DNA of 64,000 nt from Leptoclinus maculatus (Eukaryota > Chordata > Actinopteri > Perciformes > Stichaeidae): the NCBI GenBank assembly GCA_032191485.1, contig JAVDOI010000004.1, positions 23,979,270-24,043,269 on the forward strand, in the 5' to 3' direction. Below are positions 39,525-52,787 of this stretch, piece after piece; the stretch's first letter is position 1, and each line of letters begins with the position of its first letter. A program made the translations under genes and the position numbers. Under the pieces are notes generated by a model. It was not told the DNA's origin, did no database searches, and saw only the letters and a list, made by a program, of their open reading frames with translations.

Positions 39525-42337
39525 TATATGTCATGTGTACAGAATTACCAAAATAATATAATTACAACATAATCAATCCATATGATAGAAATGATACATA
39601 TGACAGAAGTAATAGCACTAATAATAGTCATAGAAAAATGACGACTACTAATAACAGCATAGCACCTTTCATAGCAAAGGGAAGTTCTTTCTCAAAACAC
39701 ACACACAAAAGGACCAGATGTCTTTGACAACTGACTGCACAAATAACAGTAGAAACATTTAAAAAATATATACTATTAAGTCAACATGAATTAAGATATT
39801 TGAAGAAAGAAACTGATTATAAGAGCATGAGGATCTTGCTCTTAAACTCAAGGTGGAGATCCACCAAATCCGCTGACGTATGTGAAGTTGATGGATCCTA
39901 TTCATTTTCTATGGAGAGCAAGAGAGCCGGCCACGATTACGACGCGGCGCGTTGTGTGCCATTCCCATAATCATGACAAATGAAGCCGTCCATCGCAGGG
40001 CAGCAGACTCACAAAACTCTAATGAAACAGTCTAACGAGGCCGTGCTGAGAAAACGAATCGATATTCTGTTACTGCATTGCTTACATCTCGCCTCAAATG
40101 TTTTCAGAAACATATTTTAATGTGCTGTTCAGCTGTAAACAGAACCAAAGCCTCGCCCACCATCCGGAGCTAAACAAAGGACCGTCCGTCTGTCTATTTG
40201 TTGGCCGGATTTGGTGAAATCTCCACCATCAAGCACAAGAACAGTCAGGAGGTTCCTGCCTGCCTGACTCATAAAACACACAAAACAATGCTCACATAAC
40301 ATGTCTGGTTCCTTTATGTGTCTGCTTCTCAAGCCCTGGAGTAATAGCAGTCATTACCGCACACACACACACACACATTGTCCGGCAGGTTATTACAGCG
40401 GCACTGTAGCTTATTACCCGGCCTCAGCACCACTCAATTATTCAGCCCGAGTCCACGGGGATGGGAGAAGCAGCTCAGTGTGCTACTTACAACACGCCTA
40501 AGTAGGCCAAAGAGACTGAAACTAAAGTGTGACACACAGACGCACACCACAACATCACCATTGAACACCGTGGAAACTGGGAACCCCGAGCACGGAGAGC
40601 ACAGTTCTATTGGATTTAGCAAATTCAAAAGTGTGTGCAATGGTTGAGTCACTTTTGGTGAATGACTACGGTCACAGGAGGCCTAACATATCAGCTGGTG
40701 GGGACAATTAGACTAAATCTCTACATGGCCTCATTCTGACTTCACCATTTTCAGTGTGGCCGTCATCAGTTCATAGGAAAAAACAAAAAAAAGTCCTCTC
40801 TGTCGCCGGATCTGCCCCTTCATCGCTGTGAAAACCATTTCCTTTTAAAAAAAACATTGCTGTAGATCCTTCTTAATAGAAATAAAACTGGCACATCCCC
40901 AGCCATATATACCTTTGCTAGATTGCCGACACGCCACAGAGGACGACACAACCTTGCTTGATTCCCCCCCCCCCACCCCCCCAGTAGTTTATTAAATGCT
41001 TTTACAATCTTGTGGAGAAATACAGACAGAGGAGGCGACAGAGGGGCTGAGAGGAAGAGAGTGGAAGGAGCAGATCTTATTTTAGAGGGAGATTAAGCAG
41101 AGCCGTGTTGAAATAGAAGCCCCGACCGACCGAGCCGAGATCTGGGGACTTATTAAAGACTCTTATTAAAAGTCAAGGAAGGCCCTAAGAACCGTACAAT
41201 AGAGAGGGGGGTGAGGGGGAGAAACAGACAGTGGAGACAGGATTGAGTTTAAGCTCTTTCCTTCCAGTTTTCATCAGCACGCACACACAGACCCCCCCCC
41301 CCGCCCGACTCATCTCCACTGACTCCTCTTTCTACAACCAGGTCAGTTAAATAAAGTTCAAGGTTTTAGCCTCATTTCTGACAGTCTGAAGACTTCACAC
41401 ATGCACCTACCTGCATGTACTCACAGTTATCAAGAGCAAGATATAGATTTCAGAGAAAATCCTGTTTTTTTCCATTCACAGTGTGCAGCTCGCTCATTGA
41501 GCATTACACAGGCCTGGTGCAGGCTGATTTGGTTTTGGTCTATCCCCAATATCCTGTTATGCATCAAAATAAACATACATATGCAGGTTTTTCTTTTTAA
41601 ACACATGAAAACCCTCCTGACAAAGGCGATGTACTATTTTACCATTGCCAGCAGACGGGTGTGGCGTCACGTTCGACGTCACGAACGCACCGGAAATAAG
41701 TGTAAACGGTGAAAATGTTAAGGTGGTTGCTTCTATTTTATATCCGTTAGTTATTCAGTTTGTCTTTCAAACTCTCAAATTATTGTTAGAACGGTGGAAA
41801 GAATAACAAAGAACATTTTGATGATTTTACAATGATCAGTGAGCTTAAATTACCGTTTCTGTCAATGGAGTCTGGCGGCTTTAGGAGCGAATATAACGTC
41901 TGTTTCTTTTCACGTACGTTAATAAATTGTAATAATGACCAAAATCCCTGTTGAGTTCATGTATTATATATTCCCTTCAACGTTAGTCACATAGCTAAAA
42001 AAAAAGGGAAAAGGGTGAAAATTAACGTTTGAACCCGGGTGTCATGTTTCCATCACTGCTGAGCCGATAAATACACTCGACTACTGCAGCGTCATTTGGG
42101 AATGAATGCTAAGTGTAACCTTTCCCACTAGAGACAACAAAATTATTAGAAATGAGATGTTAGCGGGTTTATTGTCCAGTGGGAACGGGGCTGTAGAGAG
42201 CAGAGGGAGTGCTGAACCACCTGCTTATTGATCCGTTAAAAGATAAGGCTCGCTAGAGCTACACATCTGACGCCAGAGGGGGTGTTTTCATAGAGCTGCC
42301 TCTCTGGAACCCCGGGGTCTGCAGATCGAAAACCACA

Positions 42338-42451
<114 letters not shown>

Positions 42452-42655
42452 TATGACATTAAAAAAAAATAAAAGTGACAAAAGAAATAAAATAAAGTAC
42501 ATCATATATCCATTTTCCTTCATCGTTTGGCTTCTCTCTCTCCCTCTCTGTCTCTAAAGAATACCATCATCAGCGCTTTGTCCTTCAAACAGAGCCGGCA
42601 TTAAGCATAATGGAAACCATGACAACGAACAGACAGCACTGCTTAAGCTGAGCGA

Positions 42656-42734
42656 GGATGGATGGATGGATGGAGAGATGGATGGAGAGATAGATGGATG
42701 GATGATGGAGAGATGGATGGATGGATGGAGAGAG
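42656..42734. repeat. Imperfect GGAT tetranucleotide repeat
   Basis: GATG/GATGGA units interrupted by AGAG, about 79 bases. Confidence 0.9.
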
Positions 42735-43293
42735 ATTTCTGAGAGGCCCGTGGAAGGGGAACTGAGAAGATATGTGGGAGAACAGAAATAAGGATTCTCA
42801 ACATTGGTTTTCATAAGTTTGAATAAGACAGACATAGACACACTGGATCTTAATTTTCTTGGCAGGTCTGTAAGACTTTGAGGCATAATGTGAGCTGGAG
42901 CTTTGGTTTAGTAAGGGCTCTGTGGGCGTTTCTTTTCAATGTTCTAGTCTCAGCTATCAAAGTTTGTCTTTAAACACGTGCAGCCCACTGAATTCAGCTG
43001 GAGTCAAACCAACGGAAAAGCACGCAGATACTCCCAGTCACTAAGGTTTTGGCACCGAGTCTGTTTTGAGTGAACCCTTAGCCAACAGCATGTAGTGGCT
43101 GGCATTTAGGTTGCCTCAGATGTTATGCTGGTTTCCCCCGGCAGTAAGCCAGAATTAGAATGTCAAATTTAAAAACAAACGTCACAAACGTACAAGGATT
43201 AATGTGAAATTATTGTAATTTATTCCAGGCCTAATCCCTCATAATATCCCTGGTAAGTAGCTGTAAGCAGGCAGACACATAAATCAGTCTCCC

Positions 43294-43440
<147 letters not shown>

Positions 43441-43479
43441 GCCTAAAAGTCCTCTTTTCCCTGAGTAACCACAGGTAGC

Positions 43480-43912
43480 AACAGTAGTGGAAGAAGTATT
43501 CAATAAGAAAATACTCTGTTACGTTCAAGTAAAAAGTACAAAAGTATTAATATCCAACTATAAAAAGTACTCTGAATACAAGTTCACTTCAGAATCACAT
43601 ATATTATATTACTGAACTTTAATAAGTGCTATATTTATCACTTTAATGTTGCAGCTAAGGTCGAGCTGGGTAGTTTACCTTGGCTATAATAATGTGTCAT
43701 CACTTATGAGTTTAATTCTATTATTAATAATTAAATCTGCAAAGTAACTTAAGCTTTCAGATGAATGTAGTGCAGTAAAAAAAAGTCAAATATTTGCCTC
43801 CAAAATGTAGTGTAGTAGTATAGAGTAGCATCAAATGGAAATACTCAAGTAAAATACAAGTACCTTCAAATGTACTTAAGTTATGTACTTAGTTTCATTC
43901 CACCACCGACTG
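43480..43912 (+). repeat. AGTGGAAGAAGTATTC repeat family
   Basis: Starts CAGTAGTGGAAGAAGTATTC, contains several AGTAAAAGTAC-type phrases, and ends GTACTTAGTTTCATTCCACC, roughly inverted to the start. It is a familiar teleost DNA-transposon-derived repeat. No clear target duplication. Confidence 0.7.
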
Positions 43913-44524
43913 GAATAATCATCACTGTCCTGCTCAGATGGTTTAACCTAATGAAACAGTTTCTAGCATGTTTAGCCTAATAAACTGTAGTTTATAGCTA
44001 ATTAATTTGCACTTGTAGCATGTTTTAGGTTAAACAATAATGTAAAAAATTTTTTGCCAACTCAGCCTAATAAATCATTTGGTTTGTACACTTTATAACC
44101 CAATACATTTTAACTTAAAGGATGTTTACACATGTTTAGTTAGCCGAATAACCTAGAACCACACTCCTTTCAAACTCGCATAATACATGAAGCATTTTGT
44201 CTTGTTAATATGAAACATAGTCTTTTAAAGTACAAATAAAACATTAAACTCAACGTTCTGCCTCAAACTGGTTGCGAAGCCGTGTTGTGTTCATTGTTGC
44301 TCCCTTGTTTTCTTGTGTTACTGCAACTGCGGTTTTAGGAAGCAATTAAGTGAAACTGAGCCGTTTGACTAATTACTGACACAACTGCGGCGCTGATCGT
44401 GTTCAGGAAGCACAACACACACTTGGTGAACTCACACAGGTGTTTTCACTTCGTCCTGATTGGACTTCCTCTCGGGTCTGAGTGGCTGTGTGCAGAACCT
44501 CCCACTTTAGTTGTCGTCACAATC

Positions 44525-44720
44525 CGGTTTATTGCCAAGTAGAGGTTTCATTTACAAGGAATTTGCTTTGGTATGTTGGTGCATAACATGAACATAGTAA
44601 GACAATTAGATTGGAAATGAAATGTTAAGTAAAAAAAAATCCAGAAACATGACCATAAAATAGAAGAAAATTACAACTAAATATATAAAGAAAAGTTCAA
44701 TATATCTGAATTAAAATGAA
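44525..44720 (+). repeat. Teleost TTTATTGCCAAGTA repeat
   Basis: GTTTATTGCCAAGTAGAGG, ACAAGGAATTTGCTTTGGT and TTGGTGCATAACATGAACA occur in the usual order of a common fish interspersed repeat. Ends are uncertain. Confidence 0.55.
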
Positions 44721-45424
44721 AGAGCTGTGTGTTTTTTAGCAGAATATATGTTACTGTGGTAAAGCTTACAGCCTACCTTTATCATTATATGTTTTGCATC
44801 ATAATCAGTGCAAATCATGGACGACAACCTTTATATACATTTTTATAACAATAATAATATAATAAAAACCATGAAAAGACCTTCATCTCTCCGGTACATT
44901 GAGTTAGGAACCCATGAAACCTCTGCCAAAGATTGTTATCTGAACTCAGCACCCAAACTAATTAAAATATATATATATATAAAGATTTATCATCCCTCTC
45001 GCTGACCTCATGGCTGCTACTAAGCCTGTACGATCTGGTCTATTTCTGTGGTGACAAAGTTGATGAATGAAATGAAATCTGACATATCGGAGTCGGCTGC
45101 TTTGTGAACACTACTCTACAGACGTACAGTATATATATATTCATGAATTAAATCATTAGTTAATTGAGAGGTCAGTTGAAAGAACACATTGACTGTGCTT
45201 TTTGTACAGTACTTTTAGTCTGTTTGTTGAATCTAGCGGACAGTGATGATGTTTTGGTGTGAATTCTTCTCTCCCGTGTTGTCTCGTTGGATTCACAGAG
45301 GAGGTGATCGCTCCACTGTGGACAGCAAAATGTTAAAATGCAAACGCAGTAAATGTAGAATCCTCAACTCACATGCGTCTCAACTTTAATTTTCAGTGTC
45401 AATCTAATATTTTATTGTCATCGG

Positions 45425-46509
45425 CAGTGGCGGCTGGTGGAAAATGTTCTTGGTAGGGCTGTGCCACATCCAATCAATTTCAGCAAACATCCCAGAATGA
45501 TTTAATGCAAACAAATTAAGGTATCAAACGCGCATTACTACTTTGCAGTTAAATATTTAACATTTATTCCAACACGAAAAAAAGCAGTAAATAACACTTT
45601 CACAAACACTTCAGGACATCTTATTTTAGTCACCCTCACAGGGAGTTCAGTATAATATAATATATATAACATATAATAATATTCTGTATAATATAATAAT
45701 ATATATATATATATCATATAATATTCTGTATAATATAATAATATATATATCATATAATATTCTGTATAATATAATAATATATATATATATATCATATAAT
45801 ATTCTGTATAATATAATAATATATATGTCATATTCTGTCCCCGTTGTTTTAAAAAGATAAATAAGTTATTATCATGACGTCATCCAGCTAGTCAAACCTG
45901 TCTGGTGTACAGCTAGTAGAGAAGCTTCATGTACTGCTTCTCTTTCCTGCTAGTCTGCTGTCTGATTGTGAGGTCAGGCTGATCTGGGATCAGCTCTTTC
46001 AGTAGTTTCTCCTCTCAGTTCTCCTCTCAAACGGGTCTTGGAGGAGTAGTGCTCACACTGGCGCTCTCCTGTAGAGACTTCTCCTGACGAGGACGGGCAG
46101 CTTGGGGCAGGAAAAAAACTGCCCCAAGCTGAATCTATTTGAGGACGCTGATTGGCTGAATTGTATGTCACTCATTTATATCTTTACTCATCATTGGCTA
46201 AACTGCTTTATAGACCCGCCTCTTTGGGGCAGTTTTTCCAGCGCCCCAGCCAGCTGAGACGTGCACACACAGAGAGGAAGAGCAGACAGGCAGAGAGGAC
46301 GTGCAGGAAAAGCATATATTTACCGCAGATATCATATTTTACACATATTACTGGGTGATTCCATGTTTCAAAAACACAAATATTGACAATTTGTATAGTT
46401 TATTTTTATTTTAAATTTTATTTTTATTTATATTTTTATTTTTATTTTTATTTTTTGTAGCTCTAGGGGGGGCGGCGCCCTAGCGCCCTCTATGGACCAG
46501 CCGCCACTG
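45425..46509. mobile_element. hAT-type non-autonomous transposon (1085 bp)
   Basis: Termini CAGTGGCGGCTGGT and its exact inverse. Perfect 8-bp duplications GTCATCGG at 45417-45424 and 46510-46517. Inside are an (AT)-rich tandem array (about 45645-45830, several roughly 45-60 bp units) and a perfect 13-bp inverted pair around an 8-base A-rich loop at 46098-46131. No transposase frame. Confidence 0.92.
45645..45830. repeat. A/T-rich tandem array inside the hAT element
   Basis: Repeating TATAATATTCTGTATAATA units with (AT)n spacers of differing length. The spurious MTYILLYYTEYYM-like frame on the minus strand comes from this array. Confidence 0.85.
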
Positions 46510-46882
46510 GTCATCGGCCATCTTCTATCTGACTTTGTCAGCACCTGTCCTTAAGTAAACTGTCCTGTTGCCTGCTGTTCATTTTTCTCCATAAAAAAAA
46601 AATATATATAGAGCTTCTTCACTATCTTAATTTGCTCAGCCTGAGCTGCGACTTGATGTATGCGCTCGAACACCCAAAGCTACCGGTGTCAAAGCAGCTG
46701 AGGAAGACTGATTTAAACCATTTCATCTCATCTCATTTCCACATCCTCTGGTCTCCCCCTCTGCTTCTGCAATCTTCCTTCCCTCTTTGCCTTCATTAGA
46801 TTGCTCCCTTCTCCTCGCTGAAAGACGGAGAAGAACGCTGGTTATTCAAATTCAAATCAACACTGACAAGAGGAGCAGATGT

Positions 46883-46883
<1 letters not shown>

Positions 46884-46925
<42 letters not shown>
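46884..46925. repeat. (AG)n microsatellite
   Basis: AG run of about 42 bases. Confidence 0.96.
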
Positions 46926-46927
<2 letters not shown>

Positions 46928-47090
46928 CAAAGCTTGTACCTGACGTTGTTAGTATTAATGTGATTCCACTGCGAGGGTCGGGATCGATGCAGTCAGATGA
47001 GGGACTGTGTTAACATCCTAATCTCTAATAGCATCAGAGCAGCAAGACTATAAAAACCTCTACCAGCTCAACCATGCACACACACACACC

Positions 47091-47091
<1 letters not shown>

Positions 47092-47144
<53 letters not shown>
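47092..47144. repeat. (CA)n microsatellite
   Basis: CA run of 53 bases, preceded by a shorter interrupted one. Confidence 0.96.
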
Positions 47145-47146
<2 letters not shown>

Positions 47147-47486
47147 TCGAGATGATAAGAGAAGACGGGGGAGACACGAGGAGCCATTAGAGGAAGTCCT
47201 GTATAGTGTGTTGAAAGAGAATACCCAGATAGCCTCGATGACCCCCGTGGCTGACGGTTCCTTCACTGCGGTTCTCACCAACAGACGGCAGCGATCCAAA
47301 GAAAAACTTGATTTATAAATCATTTAGAAACCAGAAAGTGGAGATCCATTTTCATTCACGGCCGTGTTCATTTTTATGCTCTCTGGAGATAAGAAATTGA
47401 AGATTTAGCAAATTGAAGCATCTCTCTCTCTCTCTCTCTCTCAGGCACCGCACGACCAGTTTAGCTCACACATTAGCTCACGTTTG

Positions 47487-47860
47487 AAGAAGCAGTGTGT
47501 GGGATTTAGTGACATCTAGTGGTGAAGCTGCAGATTCAAATTAACTGAATACCACTACGCTTACCTTTCGTTTCCCAAGTGGCCCTGAAGGGAGCGTAAA
47601 CATGTAAAAATCTCTCTGTAGAGCCAGTGTTTGGCTTGTCCCCCAACCTCTTATAGTTATTACATTTCTTTGAAAAGTCGAAAGGTAATTTATTTTGAAA
47701 GTGAGGAATACCAACTTGCAATCATCGACTTCCGACTTGCAGCAACAGTAAAGTATGTGAACAGTTCTGTTCATGACGCAGCCGGTTGTCTACGCGAACG
47801 TGTGGTTAAGAAGCAAGTATATCTGCACCAGAGAAGAACCACAACCTTCCTGAGCACCAT
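47487..47860 (+). repeat. Percomorph GTGACATCTAGTGGTGAAG repeat
   Basis: Contains GGGATTTAGTGACATCTAG, TAACTGAATACCACTACGC, TCTGTAGAGCCAGTGTTTGG and later GTTGTCTACGCGAACGTGTG, in the order seen in a very abundant fish repeat. The 3' end is uncertain. Confidence 0.7.
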
Positions 47861-50515
47861 AGTTTTGCCATATTTAAATAAAATGATGGGGGCAGCTTTG
47901 TTCAGGGTAGAAATCTTCTCAGTTCACAGGAAGTGACAAATCAAAACTTCGCAGTAAAACGCAAAGTCGCTCCTGCGAAAAAAGATCTTTTACTGTCAGA
48001 GTTCATACTGAAGGACTCGTGTCAGCTGAAAGAGGCTTCCTGTCGTCCTTTGACCTTTCATGAAAAGCTTTTTTGCTAATCAAACTTGGACAAAAGCAAT
48101 CTTTACCATTCCACGGGCTCCATTGTTTCACAACATTCCAAATCTAATCTGGCTCATTAGTAGGCCTCTGGAGTGCTCCCGTCTCATACCGCAGACACAA
48201 CCTCGCATGTGTGCACGTGTGGGACAGCATCTTTAATTACCCAGGTAACACAGCCAGATGCTCCATCACTCTGGCAATGGCAGTGATTAAAAGCAGTAAA
48301 ATATTCATTTCAATCAGACACCCACATGCCACATGTATAATTAATGCACAGCGGAAGGACACAGCAACTTTTTTTACTACACACACACACACACACTTCC
48401 ATCACCATATTCCCTCTGCACGTCACAGCCAGCTGCTGCAAATGTGTGTGTGTGTGAGCGCGTGTGTGTGTGTCAGGAGTGGATCCGGGAAATGGAGCCG
48501 TGGATGAGCCACTTCGAGCAACGCTCCACAGGGAGGTCAGAGGGCAGCCAGACTGCATTCTGGGACATCATTCAGCCACCTACACAGCAGATGTGTTGGG
48601 TTGCTCTCTCACCACCCCGACTCTCTCTGGGAGTGTTTTTTGTTGGTGGAAACAGCATCTCGAGTTTGCATTCAGCTTTCTCTGTTGTGGGTGTGCTACC
48701 TTTTTTTTTTTTTTTCTTCCTCTTCTCCTCACCGCTGATCCGCTTTGGCAATCTCTTGAAATACCTGCGAGCGGGTTTTGTCAGAGGTCTCAGAAACAGT
48801 CTGATGTCTCTAGTGGGCGGAAGAATACACAAACACAAAACTACCCGAGACTTTGAGGTGAATTTCGCAGACATGAAGTAGACACCTGATTTCTAACTAG
48901 ATGTGCCTCAGGCTGCGCATGTGAACACAGGGAAACCACATGGAATAGGAGGACTTTCCCATCAAATATGTAAAGAAAAGAAATGAGATTTAAATGATAA
49001 CACCATGAAGATGTTCCCTTTCACAAACCTGAAATAAATCTGTTCTCCTGTCAATCCCCACGGTTCCACTTTGTCTACTTTCTATTTCCGTCCTTTCAAT
49101 CCCTCCGACTGCTGTCTCTTTGTTTTCCCTGATTAAGCCCTCTGTCCCGGTATTGTTTAGATTTCAGCAGTAGGCTACAATTACTCAGCGCAGTGTGTGT
49201 GTGTGTGTGTTGTATCACACTCATTACAATTACCTCTGGGTGCGAGTGTGTCATCTGTCGCCTGCTCATGTTCCAACTTCTCTCTGAGTGGTGAGGGAGC
49301 AGCATCCAGATGCTTCGGCGTGCAACGGAGACGAGGAACAATGGGGAAAGTCTGAGAGCTGTGGATCCGGAACTAAGGGTCAAATCTTTGTGACCTTTGT
49401 GAGGAGCAGCAAGACGTCTGAGCTTTCAGTTCAGGCTCGTCTTCTGCAGCCGAAAGCACTGAGGTCCATGCTCACCGAGGGGAACCTTGGATGTTGCAGA
49501 GATATAAGGCTGATCTTGTATTCAAGAAGCAAGAACGTGTGACAGTTGGCAGGCGTTACAAAAGCAGCGCGGTGAAGCAGACTGGTAGGAATTCCAGTAG
49601 CTTCCATGCAATTACGACTGGCTCGGTTTTAATCTCGTCTACGAGATATCCCCGACTGAACGTCTGTCTGATCAGCTGAGAGAGGCCAAGCGAGGGTTTC
49701 TCCCCCAGGAGCCCGGCATGAAGAATTTAATGCTACTCCTGTTGCTAGCACACATCCAACAGTTCAGAGGAGGAGGTCCACATCTCCTCTCATCTCTCAC
49801 CCGCTGTCTAATCGTTCGGTTGTGTGAATGGGAGGGTTATCGTTTCCTCCTCTTCTGCACATCTTTGATCCACTTTGAAAACAAGCCAAAATATTAAAGA
49901 AAAAAAATAAATCTCATTTTCTTCTGGAGGTTTTTATTGTTTTCACTTGTCATTTGAGTTATTGATACGCAAACAACTATATTCCCGTGGCTTTTTTTTT
50001 TTTTTTTCATTGCACATTTTTGCGTAAACCCCATCACTGGCCACTTATTGAAGCGCAGAAACAGACTCTAATACAGACCCACCTTTCTTGCAGGTCAAAC
50101 AAAGCTTCCATAGACGCTGTATTGACTGCTGTCTGATGCTTTGAATGCTTGAAACCCTGAAAATAAAAATGCATGACGCAAATGAAATAATTTATCTGTT
50201 TGACAACACAGTAGTACTTTTTTTGGATTTCACAGTTTAACCAAATGTGGTTGTTTCACACACCCCCCCCCCCCCCCCCCCCCCGACCCCTTCACGTGCG
50301 CCTGCTCCCGCAGGCTGTTGTTGTAAATAAGGATGTTTTCTCAGTAAACTTGCCTTGTTAAAAAAGATTTTACAAAACCCCATTGAAGATCTCTCAAAGC
50401 TCGACAGTGGATATTGGCATTCCTGTGCAGAAGGCTGTTTTCTTTCTTTTAAAAACCTGCAAACAACCCGGCATAAATTTACCCCATTAAGTCCCTTAGG
50501 ATAGTGAATGTATAA

Positions 50516-50518
<3 letters not shown>

Positions 50519-50559
<41 letters not shown>
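50519..50559. repeat. (GT)n microsatellite
   Basis: GT run of 41 bases about 500 bases beyond the oma1 stop codon. Confidence 0.96.
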
Positions 50560-50560
<1 letters not shown>

Positions 50561-50848
50561 CATGAGAATGCAGTAGTCATAATTAGAATGTAGATGTCCT
50601 CTGCTTGCCGTGGACGAAGCCTCCGACATGCACACGCGAAGTGCTTACTCGCGCGTCTGTTGCCGTGTGTCGATGAATAATGCACATATTAATCCGGCGA
50701 CGTGTGGAAGCTTGACTGAGATTCATTCAGCATTCTCTCCTGTTCGAGGTTATCTAATTAATGTGGCATCTTTGTAGTCACTCAGCATGAATAACATTCT
50801 CTGAAGCTCAGTCAGCGGGAGGGAAAGGTTAGGAGGGGCCTTGGGTTT

Positions 50849-50854
50849 TTTATT
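50849..50854 (-). terminator. Candidate oma1 poly(A) signal
   Basis: AATAAA on the minus strand about 230 bases beyond the oma1 stop, inside an A-rich run. It is the first canonical hexamer seen downstream; cleavage has not been shown. Confidence 0.45.
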
Positions 50855-51082
50855 TTTTTGCTGACTTTTTCCACCAATTTTTCTCCAGAGCCACTTCTTC
50901 TTGCCACAGTACCACCCCCAGCTTCACCGTCTGTAGTGCAGAGAAAAAGGACTAACCCTGTGATGGTAGAACCCCTTCACCAAATTGAATAGACGATGAA
51001 ATCTGGCTTGAATAGTGCAACGAATATGGTAGCTGACCAGTCTGTGGAAGAAAACTAGTTTGTGAGGGTTTTAAAAACCCTG

Positions 51083-51394
51083 TCAGCTGGGCTGGGGTCC
51101 TTCCACCTCAGCAGGAGCAGGGACAGCGGCGGCTACGGCTAACTCTGGTTCTTGAGTTTCTTGATCCACATTTGAGGATGAAGGGAGGGCCGTTTGGGCA
51201 AGCAGGGCCGCGGACATTCCGGTGGGGAGTGAGGCCGGGATCTGGGGCAGGCGGGGCTTGCGTGCCCCTTCTGGACCTCCTCCCTGCTGGTGCTTGGCGG
51301 TTTCCAGCAACACGCGCACACTCTTGGAGAAGACGGCGCGAGGGTCAGTGGCTGGTAGAGCCGGGCAGGAGCAGCTCTCCCTCAACTCCAGAGC
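51083..51394 (-). CDS. oma1: oma1 coding exon 8 (C-terminus)
   Basis: Encodes residues 408-510 and a TGA stop. It starts ALELRESCSC then PALPATDPRAVF, matching the human CNCPP...DPR region. Beyond about residue 430 it turns into an Ala/Pro/Gln-rich tail (AVAAAVPAPAEVEGPQPS at the end) with no clear resemblance to the basic human tail. The acceptor is TGTCTCCAG|GCTCTG. Confidence 0.93.
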   Translation of the reverse strand, partial: ALELRESCSCPALPATDPRAVFSKSVRVLLETAKHQQGGGPEGARKPRLPQIPASLPTGMSAALLAQTALPSSSNVDQETQEPELAVAAAVPAPAEVEGPQPS

Positions 51395-52714
51395 CTGGAG
51401 ACAGAGTGAGGAGAGAAGCACACTCACGAGTGAGTACTGACGCATCATGACCTCGGACAACGAGGTCATTAACAAAGACAAACAAACAATAAAGACGAAG
51501 ACACTTTGGCAGCTCTGTGAGGCTGCATTATAGCACAGTGGTGTTTTAGGCTAAATGCTAACACATCTTTGCTCTGTTAAAACATTTAACAGCAAAAAGG
51601 TTTTAAACTATTCCTTAATCATGACCCCCTAAATTCACCAATGCTCTTTAGTAGTGTCATATTATCTTAAAAGTAGTATGAAATATAGTATTGCACTTCT
51701 GTAAAAGGTGGGGAACTGAAACCCCACATTTTCAGTTTGTAATGCAGAATTTTGGTTAAAGATTTTACGTTGAAAGCCAACGCCAAGATAAACCTAATGA
51801 CATCAGGCCAAAACCAGACTGAAAACAGACCAAAAACAGACTGAAAACAGACCAAAACTAGACTGAAAACAGACCAAAACCAGACCGAAAACAGACCAAA
51901 ACCAGACTGAAAACAGACCAAAACCAGACTGAAAACAGACCAAAAACAGACTGAAAACAGACCAAAAACAGACTGAAAACAGACCAAAACCAGACTGAAA
52001 ACAGACCAAAACCAGACCGAAAACAGACCAAAACCAGACTGAAAACAGACTGAAAACCAGACTGAAAACAGGCCAAAAAACAGACTGAAAACAGACCAAA
52101 ACCAGACTGAAAACAGGCCAAAAACAGATCTGATGATGGCGCTAGAGGAAAAGTCGGGGGATCACCAAAGTCAGTAGGCTTCATCCTCTGGGGAACATGA
52201 ATACCAATCTAATATATAATGTAATCTCAATCCGTCCTGTAGTTGTTGAAACATATCCTCGAGGCTAAGAAATAAGGCTAAAGATGCGACCTCTCTTCTC
52301 TAAATCAATCCCATACAGGTCAGATAAGCAGAGCTGCTAAGAACTAACTACAAGCACTTCCCTAACTGTCTCGCACACCCACCCACAAACACCCACTAAA
52401 GTCATTAATCTCTCACTTTAGAATCACCTACGAGACTTATACATACACACTCAACAGGCTCTCCCCTCTCGTGCTGCCGGTGGACTTAATGCGCTTTGCT
52501 TAAAGATGATGAGCCCACTAGTGGAGGCGGAGTGCCCTCAGAAGAGTCGGGTTAAGTAGCTCGATGCGGTCACCTCTCGCAAGGTTAAAAACATCACATT
52601 ATGCACCACTTTCACCAGACTCAGCTCAGCTGTTAACTGGCTCACACGTGCTGCCGCGCTGGATCGAACTGTGTGGAGTGAGGAGGGTATGCAACAGTGA
52701 GTTTACTCAGCGCG

Positions 52715-52787
<73 letters not shown>

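Larger units (their letters stand above)
47861..51082. other. Non-coding stretch and oma1 3' flank
   Basis: No gene. A C-run at 50263-50284, CA/GT runs at 48380, 48445 and 49194. The oma1 3' UTR should end near 50830 if the AATAAA at 50849 is used. Confidence 0.45.

Noticed and set aside
45538..45831. Tyr/Leu/Ile-rich repeated frame
   Set aside because: Read from the A/T tandem array in the hAT element.
51807..52128. CRISPR-like array
   Set aside because: Head-to-tail units without unique spacers in a vertebrate intron; a minisatellite.
51667..52184. Phe/Ser/Val-rich repeat proteins on the minus strand
   Set aside because: Produced by the 22-bp minisatellite in an oma1 intron; three overlapping frames read the same array.
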